Source of the DNA: Galerina marginata
Taxonomy: Eukaryota; Basidiomycota; Agaricomycetes; Agaricales; Galerinaceae
Direction of reading: 5' to 3'
Assembly (NCBI GenBank): GCA_023014335.1
Contig: JAECYW010000006.1
Location: 3,348,001 to 3,412,000, forward strand
Length of the DNA stretch: 64,000 nucleotides
Part shown: piece after piece, positions 1 through 12,168 of the stretch
How the letters are laid out: each line of letters starts with the position of its first letter
Position numbering within the stretch: position 1 is the stretch's first letter
Translations under genes and position numbers: made by a program
Notes under the pieces: model-generated
The model's database searches: none
Told to the model about the DNA's origin: nothing
What the model saw: the letters and a program-made list of their open reading frames with translations, nothing else

Positions 1-650
1 ACTTGAAGTCGCCGTTCGTTGAGCAGAGCGTTCTACCCCGGCCGGCAGATTATTGCAGTCTCAAACGAACAGAAGGCACTTGGGCTGAGGAATTCTGCCA
101 AAGCTGAGGGCGTCATTGCTTAACGTGCCGTGCATTCATGTACGTCTTCAGATTATTGCGATGCATAAAGATATTCATTCAGGTTAACTTTAGCCGACAC
201 ACCTTATCTACTCTCAAAGCCAACTTGATCTCTTTCCGCAATCCTGACCGACAAACGAGAAACCTTTAATTGCGCGTCACTTCCTCTAGGTTCGCTTTGC
301 ATATCCAGGATCTCACTGCTTCCTGGGGCGGATCACTGTATCACACTCCTCGTTTCCCATCCTCCAGAATGGCCCCGCTGCACTCTTTCTGGAACGTTAT
401 CCGCCCACAAGTTCAAATAACAACCTCAACCATTCCTACCAGCTTCTTTTCGTATACACAACGCTCACAGAAAGCTCGAAGCAATTCCTCCAACACTCCG
501 CCTCCTTCGCAGGGATGTGGCTCCTGTTGTGTACCCTTGATTTCGGATGTGGGTAGAACCTAACCCTCGGAAGTATACGGCTACGTCGATGTTCTGAAAT
601 AAGTTACAGTTGCTACGTTTGACCGCTCTCCTGCTTGCTCGCTACTGTAA
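1..650. other. No gene recognised
   Basis: Short open frames occur on both strands, but none shows family motifs, plausible splice structure or a signal peptide. I see no RNA gene and no clear repeat before 651. Confidence 0.5.
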
Positions 651-757
651 CATCTGGTGCCTGGTTCCGTTCTAATTTACGTCTCCACCCTAGGCAGCTG
701 TGTGTGTAGAGAAAAACTGCCTACATATGAAACGGCGGTAAAACGGCGGTCAACGAG
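651..757 (+). repeat. Dispersed repeat, copy 1
   Basis: This stretch matches 4515-4634 in the same orientation. Shared blocks include CATCTGGTGCCT at the left edge, GTCTCC followed by CTAGGCA, a GTGTAG-type block, and a run of AAAACGGC near the right edge. Small indels separate the blocks, so the copies are old. It could be two relics of one short transposon or the decayed ends of a larger element about 3.9 kb apart. No target duplication could be fixed. Confidence 0.5.
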
Positions 758-1758
758 GATACCTCCGCGTTATCCTTTGGCGTTTGGACGACCGGCGTTG
801 TGTTATCCAAATCCCTACGCTAACTGCGTATCGACTTGGTATCACTGACAGTGCTATTCCTAGTAAAGCAAGATCAGACGCAAAACTTCGGCATATTCGA
901 GGCACATTTTTGCCACGGTCGAATAGATGGCAGAACGAGGCATATTGGTTTCTTGGTCTACGTAATTGGCACTTTTCCATTCCGTTGATGATATCCAACT
1001 TCGTCGAACCAACTGCGGCAGCCAGCCAGCACCTATGTCTGTCCAAGCGCAACCCCTTCCTTAGATTATTCGACCGCCGTCGCGAAAATATGGCAATGCA
1101 TTTATAACGCAAGATTATGCGAATAGGCACGTCGCAGATTATGGGGAATTAGCGGCCTATGGATGCCAATGAAGAATGCCAACCAATAGCCCTGGGCGCA
1201 CGTTGGATATCCGGTTTACATTTGTCGAACCTTTCTCTAGACATAAATCATAAATGCATTAATTTCTACCCTCATGTCTGCGAACGCTTGGCAGATATGA
1301 CGGATGCGCCCAGTGTCTTCTGATTGAACTGTGTCTACAAATGGATATGCAAAATCCTAATACATATTGAGTTAGGCTAGTACGTGCATTTCTGAAACAT
1401 TCACTAACGACAGGTATTTGCTTATCACTCCGAGGCAAAGAAATTCATAGACCGTCGTTTTTGGTCCAGGCATCTTTGCAAACACTAACTATCAGCGCAT
1501 ATGTTCACATGAACTCGAGAGTCCGCTAATACTACTAATACTACTAGTAAGTACTCGGAATATACAGGAAAGTTTTGTTTTGGCGTTTTTGATAATGAAA
1601 TGGAAAGTAACAGGAAACTGAGGGGGCCATACGGGCCGACCGGGGACAATGAAATATGATCTTCAACGTCAGACTTTGGGCAAGACATCAGATATAACCT
1701 CAGCTAACAAAATTTGGTGCCGAAAAACTCACCTGAATTTAGGAGAACAAGCAACCAT
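758..1758. other. No gene recognised
   Basis: Two overlapping open frames on opposite strands near 750-1130 look like chance frames: they are basic, low in motif content and unsupported by splice signals. Nothing else is seen. Confidence 0.45.
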
Positions 1759-2286
1759 TTACCAAACTTTATATTCCAAGCTCGCTTGTCCGTGCACTTG
1801 ATAAGCCCCGTCGTGCATCCCAGAAGCCACCAAGACGGCAAATATATCGGCCTTGGTCGACGTTCCGCTCAAATCAACTACCTGAAGAACGGTGCCGTTT
1901 GTTTCATTGCCGTTCAGAACCCCCTTGTTGATATCAACAATGGACATATCACTGCTGCGTGGAGCAATGATTCCCACAGGCGCTTGAGATGAGAGGGTAC
2001 CGAACTCGTTCCATTCGGTATAAACACCAGATGCTCTAGTCAGAGTACCAGGGCGAGCAACCACGACGTAGGAAGTCCACCAGACTGCCTGACGCGTCGC
2101 TGTTCCGAGCGGCTGAATACAATACTCGACAATTAGTCGTTGGAGTTGATCCGCGCTGCCGACGGTAGTGCCGTTCACCGCAGGTACTTTTATAACGTGG
2201 AAGCTTGGAGAATTAGTGTTCGAACTGGTTCTAGCGGATAGTGGCAAAGTTGAGATCGCCCTCTTCCCTGAATCGATATCTGACAT
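1759..2286 (-). CDS. Hypothetical protein, 175 aa, family not recognised
   Basis: One uninterrupted frame from MSDIDSGKRA to a stop at 1759. The protein has no signal peptide and no transmembrane segment. It is rich in Ser, Thr, Val and Gly with alternating hydrophobic stretches, which suggests a small soluble beta-rich protein, but I do not recognise the family. Support for a real gene is the upstream context: a TATA box (2435-2443) and a likely 5' UTR intron (2297-2359, GTAACC to TTTTCAG) that ends 10 bases before the ATG. The start is the first ATG after that acceptor. A short coding extension downstream by splicing cannot be ruled out, since the last codon overlaps a GTAAAT. Confidence 0.5.
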   Translation of the reverse strand: MSDIDSGKRAISTLPLSARTSSNTNSPSFHVIKVPAVNGTTVGSADQLQRLIVEYCIQPLGTATRQAVWWTSYVVVARPGTLTRASGVYTEWNEFGTLSSQAPVGIIAPRSSDMSIVDINKGVLNGNETNGTVLQVVDLSGTSTKADIFAVLVASGMHDGAYQVHGQASLEYKVW

Positions 2287-2434
2287 GACGATGGTCCTGA
2301 AAATTTGTCAAACAAACGAAAAGACCTCTCTAAGGATGGGAACAAACCAAGCAGGTTACGGACTGTAAGATTGATAGAGGGCGTCGAGTGAAGAAAGTTC
2401 AAATTTACTGATGGTTGGAGTATACAGAGTTGGT

Positions 2435-2443
2435 CCTTATATA
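2435..2443 (-). promoter_or_regulatory. TATA box for the 1759-2286 gene
   Basis: TATATAAGG on the minus strand, about 150 bases upstream of the ATG with a probable 63-bp 5' UTR intron between. The spacing fits a transcription start near 2405-2415. Confidence 0.45.
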
Positions 2444-2449
2444 CCAACG

Positions 2450-3150
2450 TACGGCAGCTAAGAAGGTGTTATTCAAGAACCGGCATGTCTGAATCGGTTC
2501 TCTCTCACATTCATCTGTGTTTCACCTATTAATTTAATTTTGCAATGGACCAGCTGACGATTTGAAGAATCTTCCCCAGCAGAAATGACCCTATCTTTAG
2601 GAAGGAGTTACAACCAGAGAAGGCGTCCTTTTGGGGCACAAAGGAAGCCAGCGCCTAATAATACGATTTTCACAGCCGTCCATTAAAAGGTGAGTCAGCC
2701 TGCGTCGGCACCCGGAAAACATTCAAGAGACCAACGGCTGGGAGATAAGCAACCGTGTCCCAAATTTAAAGTTCCTCAGAGTCACCTAAGTTAGTTACAA
2801 GTTATAGTTAGATGAGTTTCCAAAGTCTTATTGCCAAGAGGCTCGAGACTCAGTCCAGGCCCAAATTCCATATACTTATATCCGAGCTGAAACTCGAGAG
2901 AACCTATGACTTTTGCTTATACAAATGGGAAAAGCAGGAATGATACGACGGGCGCTTAATTCGTGAAGAGTCGGTTTGAGGAATGCATTGTGCGGAGAAT
3001 GTTGATTAGAAATTTAGAATCCAGCGCAGTTTACTTGAATGCCCGTATTGTAGTTCCTGAATATGAAAACCCTTCAACGAGTTCCAACAGTCCTACAATC
3101 CACATTTCCCACGTTTGACATGATGAATCGAAGAGTGGACCATGTGCCGT
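2450..3150. other. No gene recognised
   Basis: No open frame with recognisable content. A 15-bp block TTATTGCCAAGAGGC near 2829 recurs near 4004, a minor sign of dispersed repeat debris. Confidence 0.4.
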
Positions 3151-3360
3151 GGTATTTTTGCGGGTTGGAGTTGTTCTCCGGAATTTCATCAATTCCTGCT
3201 TCCCGTTGTAGGTTTGTAGTTGGAGAGAACAAACCTACACAATGGGCAGCAGGAATTGATGAAGTTCCGGAGAACAACTCCAACCCGCAAAAATACCGAG
3301 TTGGAGAGACCAAACGTACACAACGGGCAGTAGGAATTGATGAAATTCCGAAGAACAATA
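3151..3360. repeat. Foldback inverted repeat plus a third direct copy
   Basis: The left arm (3151-3217) is nearly the perfect reverse complement of the right arm (3229-3297), with an 11-base loop between (3218-3228). Mismatches are confined to a few positions near the loop and one in the middle. Immediately downstream, 3298-3360 is a more diverged direct copy of the right-arm unit, including the loop sequence GTTGGAGAGA. The structure can fold to a hairpin of about 67 bp. It could be a foldback element, a MITE relic or a small-RNA precursor. Open frames here simply follow the palindrome and are not counted as genes. Confidence 0.75.
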
Positions 3361-4514
3361 GTGGAGATCAGGCTACACATTGACAGTATGAGTGACGGCT
3401 GGCTTTCGAGCAAGGTACACCGCGTGTCTATGTATAGCTAACCCGCTGAGTCTCGCTCAGTTTTACTTGGCTTGAGGGAGACGGTGCGATGTATTAAGTT
3501 ATTACATGCAAGGTGAGTTGGTATCCGCATCAAGGAGAGCTTCTGGGCTGCTCTGCCAATCCGGATTATCCCAACCTCTTGGGGTCGATACCACATGTTG
3601 TTTTACTGTACATTTAACTAAATTTACTTGCTCGTCACTTCTGCATTTGGCAAATCGATTCTCCGTCTCTCCCCCGACCGTTTGCATGTCAAAAGCTTAT
3701 ACGACCTGTACCAGCCAGTTTACCACCAATCTCAACTCCCTAAATGCAACTTACACCGTCAGCTAGCCCAAACGCATTTGATCAAAAGCCATCACAGCCC
3801 GAGGAGTGCTTCCTGCCAATCCTAAAGGAACCAAAATTTCTAAATACTCTGGCAAACCCGTCTACTCAATTGGATTCAAGAAGCTTGGGTCGGCATCGGA
3901 GAAATAACTATAAGACCCGCGTTTTGGAAATAAAAATTTGATTAAAGTTCCTGAGGTCGCCGCTTTCGAAGCATAGTCACCTGAACCCGAGCTGCTGACG
4001 GCGTTATTGCCAAGAGGCCGGGAGTACTTGAGCATACACTTCTCTGACTTTCCAACGAACATAAGCACTAAGCACCGTGTTTCAGTCTATTACATAGCTG
4101 GCCTGGGCTTACCTACTGTAAATTGGGCCCGCTGATGTAGAAACACCCTATTTTATAACGCTGTCTTCCCTAGCTAGTAATCAGAAGTGGGAATCCTAAC
4201 CGGGCTGGAACATGCTAACATTTGACACAATTTATTCAAGCGTGCCTTCAGGTTGGAGAAAGTACAGCCCTGAGTTACCACCAGTTTTCTCAGCCTGACC
4301 ATGCTCGGTAGAAAGGCAGAGGCACGAGTCCTTGCGCACGTGGTTAGTTTCTGACACAGTGAGTCGTGTTCATTTGGGCCGTTACAGCTAGATTTCGAAA
4401 ATGATCATTACAACTGTTTCATATGGGTACGCCTAAATTTATTTGCTACACGTACAGGCAGCTCTAGATTGGAATGATGTCAGCTGGAGGAATGTGTTAA
4501 CAGCCTTACCGGAC
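3361..4514. other. No gene recognised
   Basis: Short frames only, without motifs or consistent splice signals. Nothing further is supported. Confidence 0.4.
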
Positions 4515-4634
4515 CATCTGGTGCCTAGTTCCAATTTAAGTAAATTATGTCTCCGCGCTAGGCAACTGTGCGTGTAGGAAAAAAAGGCCTTAGCATTGCA
4601 ATGACAATGGCTTTAAAACGGCTGTAAATGAGGA
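4515..4634 (+). repeat. Dispersed repeat, copy 2
   Basis: Second copy of the element at 651-757, same orientation, with the same block order and small indels. It carries a somewhat longer middle part containing GCATTGCAATGACAATG. Confidence 0.5.
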
Positions 4635-5228
4635 ACGCCACTATGTAATAACCCGATGTCGAATGGGATACTTTCGGTGACCTCAACTATGATTGGCTTG
4701 TCGCTGCCTGAAAGAGGCGCTCGCGGAGAGTCAAAATGACAAGAATGGAAATTTCGAAATTGATGGTGCTCAGCTGACTTCTACAGCTTCGATGGTCCTT
4801 TCTTCCAACGTCTGACCGCAAGATATACAGTCAAACGTGTCATAAATTAACTGCTCATAACTCATTACCTCTTAAAACCCGTAGTCTAGGCCGTCCATCG
4901 AGGGGTATTAGGTATGAACGTTCACTTGTAAATTAAAACACGTGTGCTGACTCGATAATGGCGACCTATGGCAACATGAAAATGAGGGGAAATGACCTAA
5001 AGGTAGCGACATAGCGTCCCTCCTGCACGATATATAAAACAGTATATTCAGATATCTCCCTCCACATCTCCCGAGATCGATCACAGTGGTACGCACGCAG
5101 TTTCACTCATGAGTATCCTATGCTAACGCCGGTCCATGTAGCCTGTGCTTTACAAGGTAAATTTTACCGAGTACTGTTACTTTCTCGCGGTGCTTAGGTC
5201 TTTTTCTACAGTTTTATCACCGTTTACA

Positions 5229-5904
5229 ATGACTTGGAAACAAATTTCTGGTGGTCTCGTACGAATTTCTGCTGGATCGATCACCAACGTCTGGGGAGTT
5301 AACTCTGCTAACAACATCTATCGTTACACCGGTGACGACAGCAACCCATGGGTCCAGGTTCCTGGTGCCCTAACCGACATTGGTGCAGCCGCTGATGGCA
5401 CAGTCTGGGGAGTCAATAGTGGCGGCGATATCTTCCGGGGGTTCCAGTCACTGGACCAAAATTCCAGGTGCTCTCAAACGAATCTCCGCTGGTTCCCGCA
5501 CCAACGTGTGGGGAGTCAACGCTGCTGGAAACATTTTTCGGTACACCGGTGACGATGCAAACCCCTGGGTCCAGATCCCTGGTGGCCTAAGTGACATCGG
5601 GGCGGGTGCAGATGGCACAGTATGGGGAGTCAACTCCGCTGGCAACATCTATCGCTATACTGGTGATCAAGGAGATCCCAACCACTGGGTACAAATTTCC
5701 GGTACCCTCACTGCAATCTCTGCTGGGTGGGAAACCAATGTATGGGGAGTCAACAGTGGAGGCAACATTTACACATCCACCGGAGATGATAGTAAGCCAT
5801 GGGTTCAGGTTGCTGGTGGCCTGGTCGACATTGGCGCGGGTGCGGATGGCGTAGTTTGGGGAGTCAACTCCGCCGGCAATATTTATCGCTGGATTCGTGA
5901 TTAA
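5229..5904 (+). pseudogene. Tectonin beta-propeller lectin, frameshifted
   Basis: The frame opens at ATG 5229 (MTWKQISGG) and carries tandem tectonin repeats of about 36-40 residues, each with a core NVWGVNS or TVWGVNS followed by NIYRYTGDD. Such repeats form a six-bladed propeller. In mushrooms tectonins are cytosolic lectins that bind methylated glycans of worms and bacteria and act in defence. The first two repeats are in one frame and the rest in the +1 frame. The switch falls at a run of five G at 5437-5441, so one extra base is the simplest cause. It may be a real disabling mutation or a sequencing or assembly error in a homopolymer. A likely 5' UTR intron lies at 5156-5211. The start at 5229 is preferred over the upstream ATG at 5145, because 5145 lies in the UTR and would add an unrelated leader. 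Confidence 0.75.
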
Positions 5905-6804
5905 ACTTTTCTTGGGTTTCATCAAGCCGGCTTGCGCTGCCTCCAGGCTCCAGCCACGGTCAACACGCACTTTTTTCATCTGTAACACCACCGATTTTTC
6001 TACATCCTTTTCGTTTTTGCATAGTTAACTGGGCATGGACGAGCCCGATGTACTAGTTCACTATATGACGCCTCCAATCCCCTTTTATACTGCCACACGA
6101 CACCGACACGTCGATAAAATGTCCTACTTACATATTCTCTCTTTGAACAAGACATTGTTTGAGTCTTTTTCTCCTTCAGGCTAAGGCCACCTCGTCAAGC
6201 CAATGCAAGTCGTATTAAACGGTAAGCGGGAAACTGAGGATCCAGTCATTTCGGTAATTCAAGTGAATTTTAACATGAATGTTGTCGAAAAAACCTTCAA
6301 AAGGCTATCAGTTAGTTATTAAACATACTAGTAGTGTATACGTACCCGTGCGGAAATAGTATAAAGTGCTAAGGATATAATATGACTGTAATATATCGCA
6401 TCTCAAAATAACAATAAGCCCTGCTCAAAGACAAAAGATAGTGACAGTGATACGACTGTCCGTGCGACGCATAAACCGAAGCGCCGGGCCCGTCATCTTG
6501 ACCTTGAGCGCTCAGGCTGTGAGCTGTTCGCGGTGCTCGTCGTCCTCGCGCACAGTTTTCTCCTTTCCGTAAAAGCTGTGTTCAATAGCAAAAAAATTTT
6601 AAATCAGGTCTGGGTAAGGTAGTCTATGTAAGCATTGAAATCAGTAGGAGATCGGCTCAAATATGTTACAATAACCTCGGGTCACCTTCGAATATGTTCA
6701 ATATCTGTATTGACGTGAACCCTATTTTTATTAAGTACAGTTTTTCAGTTCAAAAAGCCTATCGCAAATGTTTAGACTCCTGTCAAGAGTTGAGTTATTT
6801 AACT
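5905..6804. other. No gene recognised
   Basis: AT-rich intergenic stretch between the tectonin and the convergent small secreted protein gene. No coding or RNA feature seen. Confidence 0.45.
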
Positions 6805-7264
6805 CTACAGCTGGGCGCCATCACCAAAGGAGATGACGAGATTGGCGCCTCCGGGATCGACGATTGAACCTCCGAGTGTAAGGGGGTGGGTAGGGTATGC
6901 GGTACCATAACACTCCGTGACGAGTGTGTTGAATGTATCCAGGCAAGAAGTCGAGCTGGCAAAATTTCCAACGAACATGGCAGACTGCCAGCCAAAAATG
7001 TACTTCCCAGAGCCAGACACAATTGCAGTGGTGTTGCTGGCGAACTTTTGACAAAATGCAGTTGCGTCGATTCGGCTATGACGGTCGATGATTAAAGTTA
7101 ACAAGCCAGTTCAGCTACATGGGCACTTACAGATCGCTTAACGGGCCATAATTGGCGCTGACGCCACTGGATGGGGCCCAGCAGTAATACGCAGCAGCAA
7201 CTCGCAGGGGGCCGTAGCTGAGACTGGAAATAGCTAGAGCGACATATACGAGTGGAATGCGCAT
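6805..7264 (-). CDS. Small secreted cysteine-containing protein, 134 aa
   Basis: Two exons, 7131-7264 and 6805-7075, with a 55-bp intron (GTAAGT to CATAG) that closes in phase 2. The protein begins MRIPLVYVALAISSLSYG, a signal peptide, so it should enter the secretory pathway. The mature part is about 110 residues with four cysteines (YYCW, AFCQ, SCLD, ECYG) that could form two disulfides, and is rich in Gly, Ser and Ala. I do not recognise a named family. The pattern is common among small secreted proteins of Agaricomycetes. No role can be given from sequence alone. Confidence 0.7.
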
Positions 7265-9031
7265 GTTGGTATTGCTGCAGTAAAAAGAAAAACATGAACC
7301 CATTATTTAGAGTCAAGTTTTTTTTCAATTGGACTGACCAAGTTCAGGAGAAGCAGAGTGCTGGTTTTTTCCCCCACAAGATACTTGCTTTTATAGTTGG
7401 TATTAAGACTTGTTTGTTGCTAGTGACCTGTGTGAGTCTAGAAGGCAGGAATATATATATTAGTTCATTTTTCATTCGTAGAATAGCCGAAGACCGAACC
7501 AAAATCAGACGAACGTGTCCAGCTTCACCATGATCTAAATACCCTATTTTCTACATAGTTTAGCACCGACCCATTAGTTCTTACCTACTGAACGGCGATC
7601 ATTGTGGCCTGACATCCTACCCTTGCTTCTGCTTTCAGAGAGAGCTCTACGAGGTGCGAGTCACGGCTTCTAGCAAGGTGAAGTCAAAACAGACAGATAT
7701 TAAGCTGATTTCTCATCAAAATATTGAAACGGGATGGTACTTAAACTGAACTCCCGCTGTTTGGCCATGGTCGATTTTGGACGTTTGCAATCTATAGCGA
7801 GTCTGTTTGGAATGAAATCAGCTAATGCCATGCTAATTTTCCTTGCGACAGACCTCTGGGTAGGATCCTAGGGTGCGGTGATTATGGCCCAGGGTTTTTA
7901 GCATATAACGGCGGTTAGGCGCCGGTTTAGGCGCCCGCTCTGAACCGGGATATCCGTCCGTTGGGGTGGCCCAGTCAGGCAAAACCCTCGCGGTTTGAGA
8001 TGCGAGAGTACAGAAAACATTGCAGTATCGTGTCGCACGCAATGGCAAGAGGCAAGTCCGTGGTTCGTCACAAAACCACGATTATGAGATCTGATGGCAT
8101 CTCATCCAGTCTCGGGGAGGTCGGGCCAGGGGCCACTACTACTGTCATTGCACAAAATCGCCTCAGCCCACCCTGCATTGGTCCTATAGCGAGTTGATGC
8201 CAGAATGCTGGCACATTCGATTCCTGGCTAGTAGGTGAACGACTGGTCGACAGAGTTTCTAACGATCGAGACTAAGGTTGCTCATCCCAACTTTCAAATT
8301 ACACTGCATTTGAGTGATGCTAAGTTTATGAAAAAAAAAGTTGGGCATTAACCAACCGAAAGCGGTAGGCAGGCGAAGAGGCGAGTGAATTTTTCTCGGC
8401 ATCATCCCATTGATGAAGTTGGCCGAGCTTCTGGGTCATTTAGGATCCAAAGGAACTCTTCGATGGAAGTTCACCAGGCTGCTGTGGAAAGTAGAGCGGC
8501 GGTCGTCCAGAATGAAAAGTTGAAGCTTTGTTAGGTTAACGCCCCGTATCCGTACTTTATTGCGACGGCATCGGACTTACAGTAAAGCTTCGTTACGAAG
8601 AAGTTGCGAACGGTGAATGGGGCTGGAACAAATTGTACCGCGCGTAGACCGGGGTTTTTGCTGGCCCAAGTTCTTGAGCATTGGGGCAGCGTCTATTGGT
8701 AAAAATTGGACGAGCTTTGCTTGTCGTTCAAGCTGGCTGCTGAGTCGTTGAAGAGGTCCAGAAAGTTGGTTAGTTCAATCTTGGACCAGGCGATCAGTGC
8801 AGTCCCGTCCAAATTTCTAAATTTAATTTCTTACAAGTCATAAACTTATATACCACGAAGGATGTGTACAATACCAGTCTATGAGAAACGGAGATGACGA
8901 GACGCATTATTGCGTGCTATAAATGTGCTGAGTTAGTTACATAAAACATCTAAATTTTGAACCGCTTACAAGGACCACAGGCAAAGTACCCCAATCAGCC
9001 CATAATAAGTAGCGTCGGCCCAGTCCAAAAA
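7265..9031. other. Gene-poor stretch
   Basis: No coding region recognised on either strand across about 1.8 kb. A run of nine A at 8331-8339 and several short hairpins are present. A tRNA-like B box near 8211 was considered and rejected. Confidence 0.4.
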
Positions 9032-11191
9032 TCATCCCGCAAACGCATCCTCCGCAACCTCAATCCCCAAACTATCCTTCGCAAACCCACGCATCGTCTT
9101 CTCCAGCTCCTCCTCAAAGCCAACAGCACCCTTCCCAGACGCCGATCCTCCAAGATGCAGCCGTGTGCGCCACGCCCGAGCCCACGCGATGAAGCGCGTC
9201 TTCCAGAAAGTAAGGTCGAGCCAGAGCATGATGGCGCGGAAGAGGAGGTGCCGCCACCACTCTTTTAAGCGGCCGGAGAAGGAGAGGGAGGTGTTGCGAG
9301 TAAGCGAGCGAGAGGCCCAATATCCGGTGATTTTGATGCGGTTTACGGGAGAGCCGAAGGATTGGTTGTTTCCTGTAATGTGTGCGGATGGTGATCAGTT
9401 TTGGAGGAGAGAACGGAGAAAGATAATAAAAAAATGTACCTTGTACCATTCGCATATTCCGTGTGAGGAATATGAGCACCTTGGGCATGCGGTCTGTATC
9501 CATCAGAAATTCCTTCAGCTTGGCCTTCATCTTTACACTAATCTCGTATTGGGTTAACGGCTTCCTCTCTTTCTTGTTGCCTTCCTTGTCGCCCTGTTGC
9601 TTCCGCCCGTTCCTCAAAATCGTCGGCCGCATGAGCGTAAAACTGGCCATCAAATCCGGCAGCCCAAAGCCCCACCCCTTCGTCACCTCCTCCACGCCTG
9701 CATAGTCGCCAGCGAGCATCGCCCGCCAAAGCCCCACCCACTCGCGCTTGAAATCCTCTGGCACGCGTACATACAGTCCGTGGTCGAGCAGCACGAGCTG
9801 TGGCTGCCGTGTGTCCGACGGCGACGGCCGCACTAGCACGTTGCCGGGGTGCGGGTCGCAGTGTACCCAGCCCCAGTCAAACATCTGCGCCGAGAATAGC
9901 TCCACCATAGTCTGCATTATCGATTGGACACCGCCTTTCAGTGGCTTCGAGGGCATTCGTAGGGATGAGATGGACGATGTGGTCGGTGGTGGGGAGGCGA
10001 CGAGGGCGGTGGCGGAGAATGGGTCGGTCGGGGTGTTTGCAAAGGTACCGTCTGGTGGTGTTTCGCCCATCAGGCGAAATATCCCGGCTTTGTCTGACAA
10101 CCGGACCCCGTCTATCCATTCCGCGACCATCACCTTTTTCGTAGAGTATTCCGGGTATACCTTGGGGATGTAGACTTTATCACAGAGACGAGGCTCGTTG
10201 GCGACAAACTCAGCCGTCTGTTGAGCATTGTTGGCTTCCCGAACGAAATCAAGTTCTTGCCGTAGATGGTCCGAAATAAAATCTGCGAAAGTGGTAAGCG
10301 AATTACGAACAAGCAACATGCTCGATTGCATACCAACAACAAAATAGACCGGCAAGTCAAAAGCCCAATGCTCGAACATCCACATAACCAGACGATAAGC
10401 ACCCAGATCCCACTCTATTTGCGTGCTCACGTCTGGTTTCTGCACCTTGACCGCCACCCATCTCTCCTCCGTCTCTGGTTCGCCGTCAGCTCCAATACGT
10501 GGCCATAGTTTCGCCTTGTGAACCTGTGCTATGCTCGCGCTGGCAACTGCCTCTTCCTCGAATATTTCGAACACTCCTCCAGGTCCGCTTGGTGGCCGAC
10601 CAAGCTCTTTGACGAACACGTCGTATACGACCGAATAGGGTATTTGCGGTGCGTCGTCGAAGAGGCTCGCGAATTTGACTTGCATTGGTTGAGGAAGTAC
10701 GGCTGCATTTGCGCCAATAGCTTGGCTTGAATGTGTTCAGCGACTCCCAAAGAGAACAACAAAAGTGATAACTAACCCGATTTTGATATACAGTCCACCG
10801 TTGGAGGTCATCAGGTCATACATCCTCTGAGCTACACGTTCGTGTAATTGAGGAATCTGGTCACTCTTTTCAGGCGTAAAGTTCCATTTGTAGTCTAGAG
10901 TTATCATGGCACACTAATGGGCGAATTGTAAGGTAGAAAGACTCAGATAAGTTCGTAACGTACCGTCCACAGTGTTCTTAGATTCCGAAATATCGATGAT
11001 GCATTATACGTCTTGTCGACCCCATACGCCGTCCCTAATCCTACCAGGAGATATCCCGTCCTTCTTGCATGCTTTTGGAGTCGTGGTGGTCGTGGTACAG
11101 GACCTGAAGTTGAATTTGAACATCGATTTTTGTCAGACTGTCGGCTCCGCTTAAGGGTGTTCCAAAGAAAAGACCTATATCTAGGTGGCAT
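9032..11191 (-). CDS. ABC1/ADCK-type atypical kinase, mitochondrial (ADCK1/Mcp2-like), 663 aa
   Basis: Four exons (10964-11191, 10777-10913, 9440-10725, 9032-9372), all phases close. The N-terminus is basic and hydroxylated, followed by a short hydrophobic stretch (GYLLVGLGTAYGVD), as in mitochondrial members that sit in the inner membrane facing the intermembrane space. UbiB/ABC1 hallmarks are present: the KxGQ motif (YIKIGQAIG, about residues 118-126), an Ala-rich nucleotide loop (AVASASIAQVH), the VAVKVQ lysine near 215, ELDFVREANNA, HCDPHPGN near 410-417 and LLDHG near 434-438. The arrangement fits the ADCK1 / yeast Mcp2 (Cqd2) branch, which affects coenzyme Q distribution and lipid homeostasis. 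Family assignment is firm, the branch is inferred. A low-complexity Ser/Pro insertion lies near residues 340-385. The first exon could start further upstream if an unseen leader intron exists. Confidence 0.9.
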
Positions 11192-12168
11192 ATGGGCGTC
11201 CCCGCCAACCTATCAAGGAAATGAGGTAGGAGGTAGGAGACAGAATTGGAGAAAACAAGGAGAAACAGCAAGTTTGTTGATCGGCACAGCATGACTCTCA
11301 GGTCCGGCATCGTTTTTCCGAAATCCCGTACTTTTACGTATACTCCCGGAAGCCCAGCGTTCAGCTATTGGACATCCCGACGGTTAATCTACTACTATAC
11401 TACGTAGTCATCGGGGCACCTCCTTTCGTTCACTTTCTTCTTGCTTTTGACTGGGGGTCTTTGCCAGACTCATTGCGACCCGGGGCCTCATAAAACCTTT
11501 CAAGTAAGGGAACGAAGAAGGGGAATTCACTATTTTGCAAACTGCTTCTCACAACTGGCCAACGAACGAAACTCTGAAGGCTCTGCATATCTGTAAGGGC
11601 ACTGTGGAACAACGGTCACTAATGCCCGATAAATCTTAAACCATATGCCCATACAGTTGAATGAAATGACGCATTATTCCAGGCTGTGCAGTCATTCGGG
11701 CTAAATTGAACTCTGATCAACGGCAGAGAGTCTCAGGCTGTCCAACCGGAGGCAAGCTAGCGGATAGGCATCAGTCGAGATATCACGGTATATCACGACC
11801 AGCATGCAGAAAACACCTCCACGGCTCTATTTTGGCGTCGGAAACTTGATGGATGTTCCAAACATACCGTTTTGTGACTTTTGCCTGACAGGTGGGCGTG
11901 GCCTACTACAAATCTATCTATCTATCATTTTCATTGAACTTGGACTTGACCTTGACCACGGCTGCCCGGTGACAGAACCCGCACGCACGAGCGCAGTGAC
12001 TCGGACACGTAGTAAGACTTGAATACGAGTATTGGCAGTGGCGTATCCAGCTCTCCTCTTCCCCTCTATCCATCAACAACTTGAAGGTCGTTCTGCATGT
12101 TCTGCCCTCCCACTTCTTCATAATACCAGCTGGCTATCAAATCCGTCGGATATAGGGCCTCAGACTCC
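11192..12168. other. No gene recognised
   Basis: Intergenic region between two genes reading away from each other, presumably holding both promoters. No motif-bearing open frame. Confidence 0.4.

Noticed and set aside
3063..3413. Short proteins encoded on both strands at the foldback repeat
   Set aside because: The frames share peptide strings because they read the same palindrome; no start context or family support.
5587..5991. 134-codon minus-strand frame opposite the tectonin gene
   Set aside because: It mirrors the tectonin repeats on the antisense strand.
8175..8235. tRNA-like sequence with ATTCGATTCC
   Set aside because: No acceptor or T stem pairing; the only hairpin is GCCAG/CTGGC with a four-base loop.
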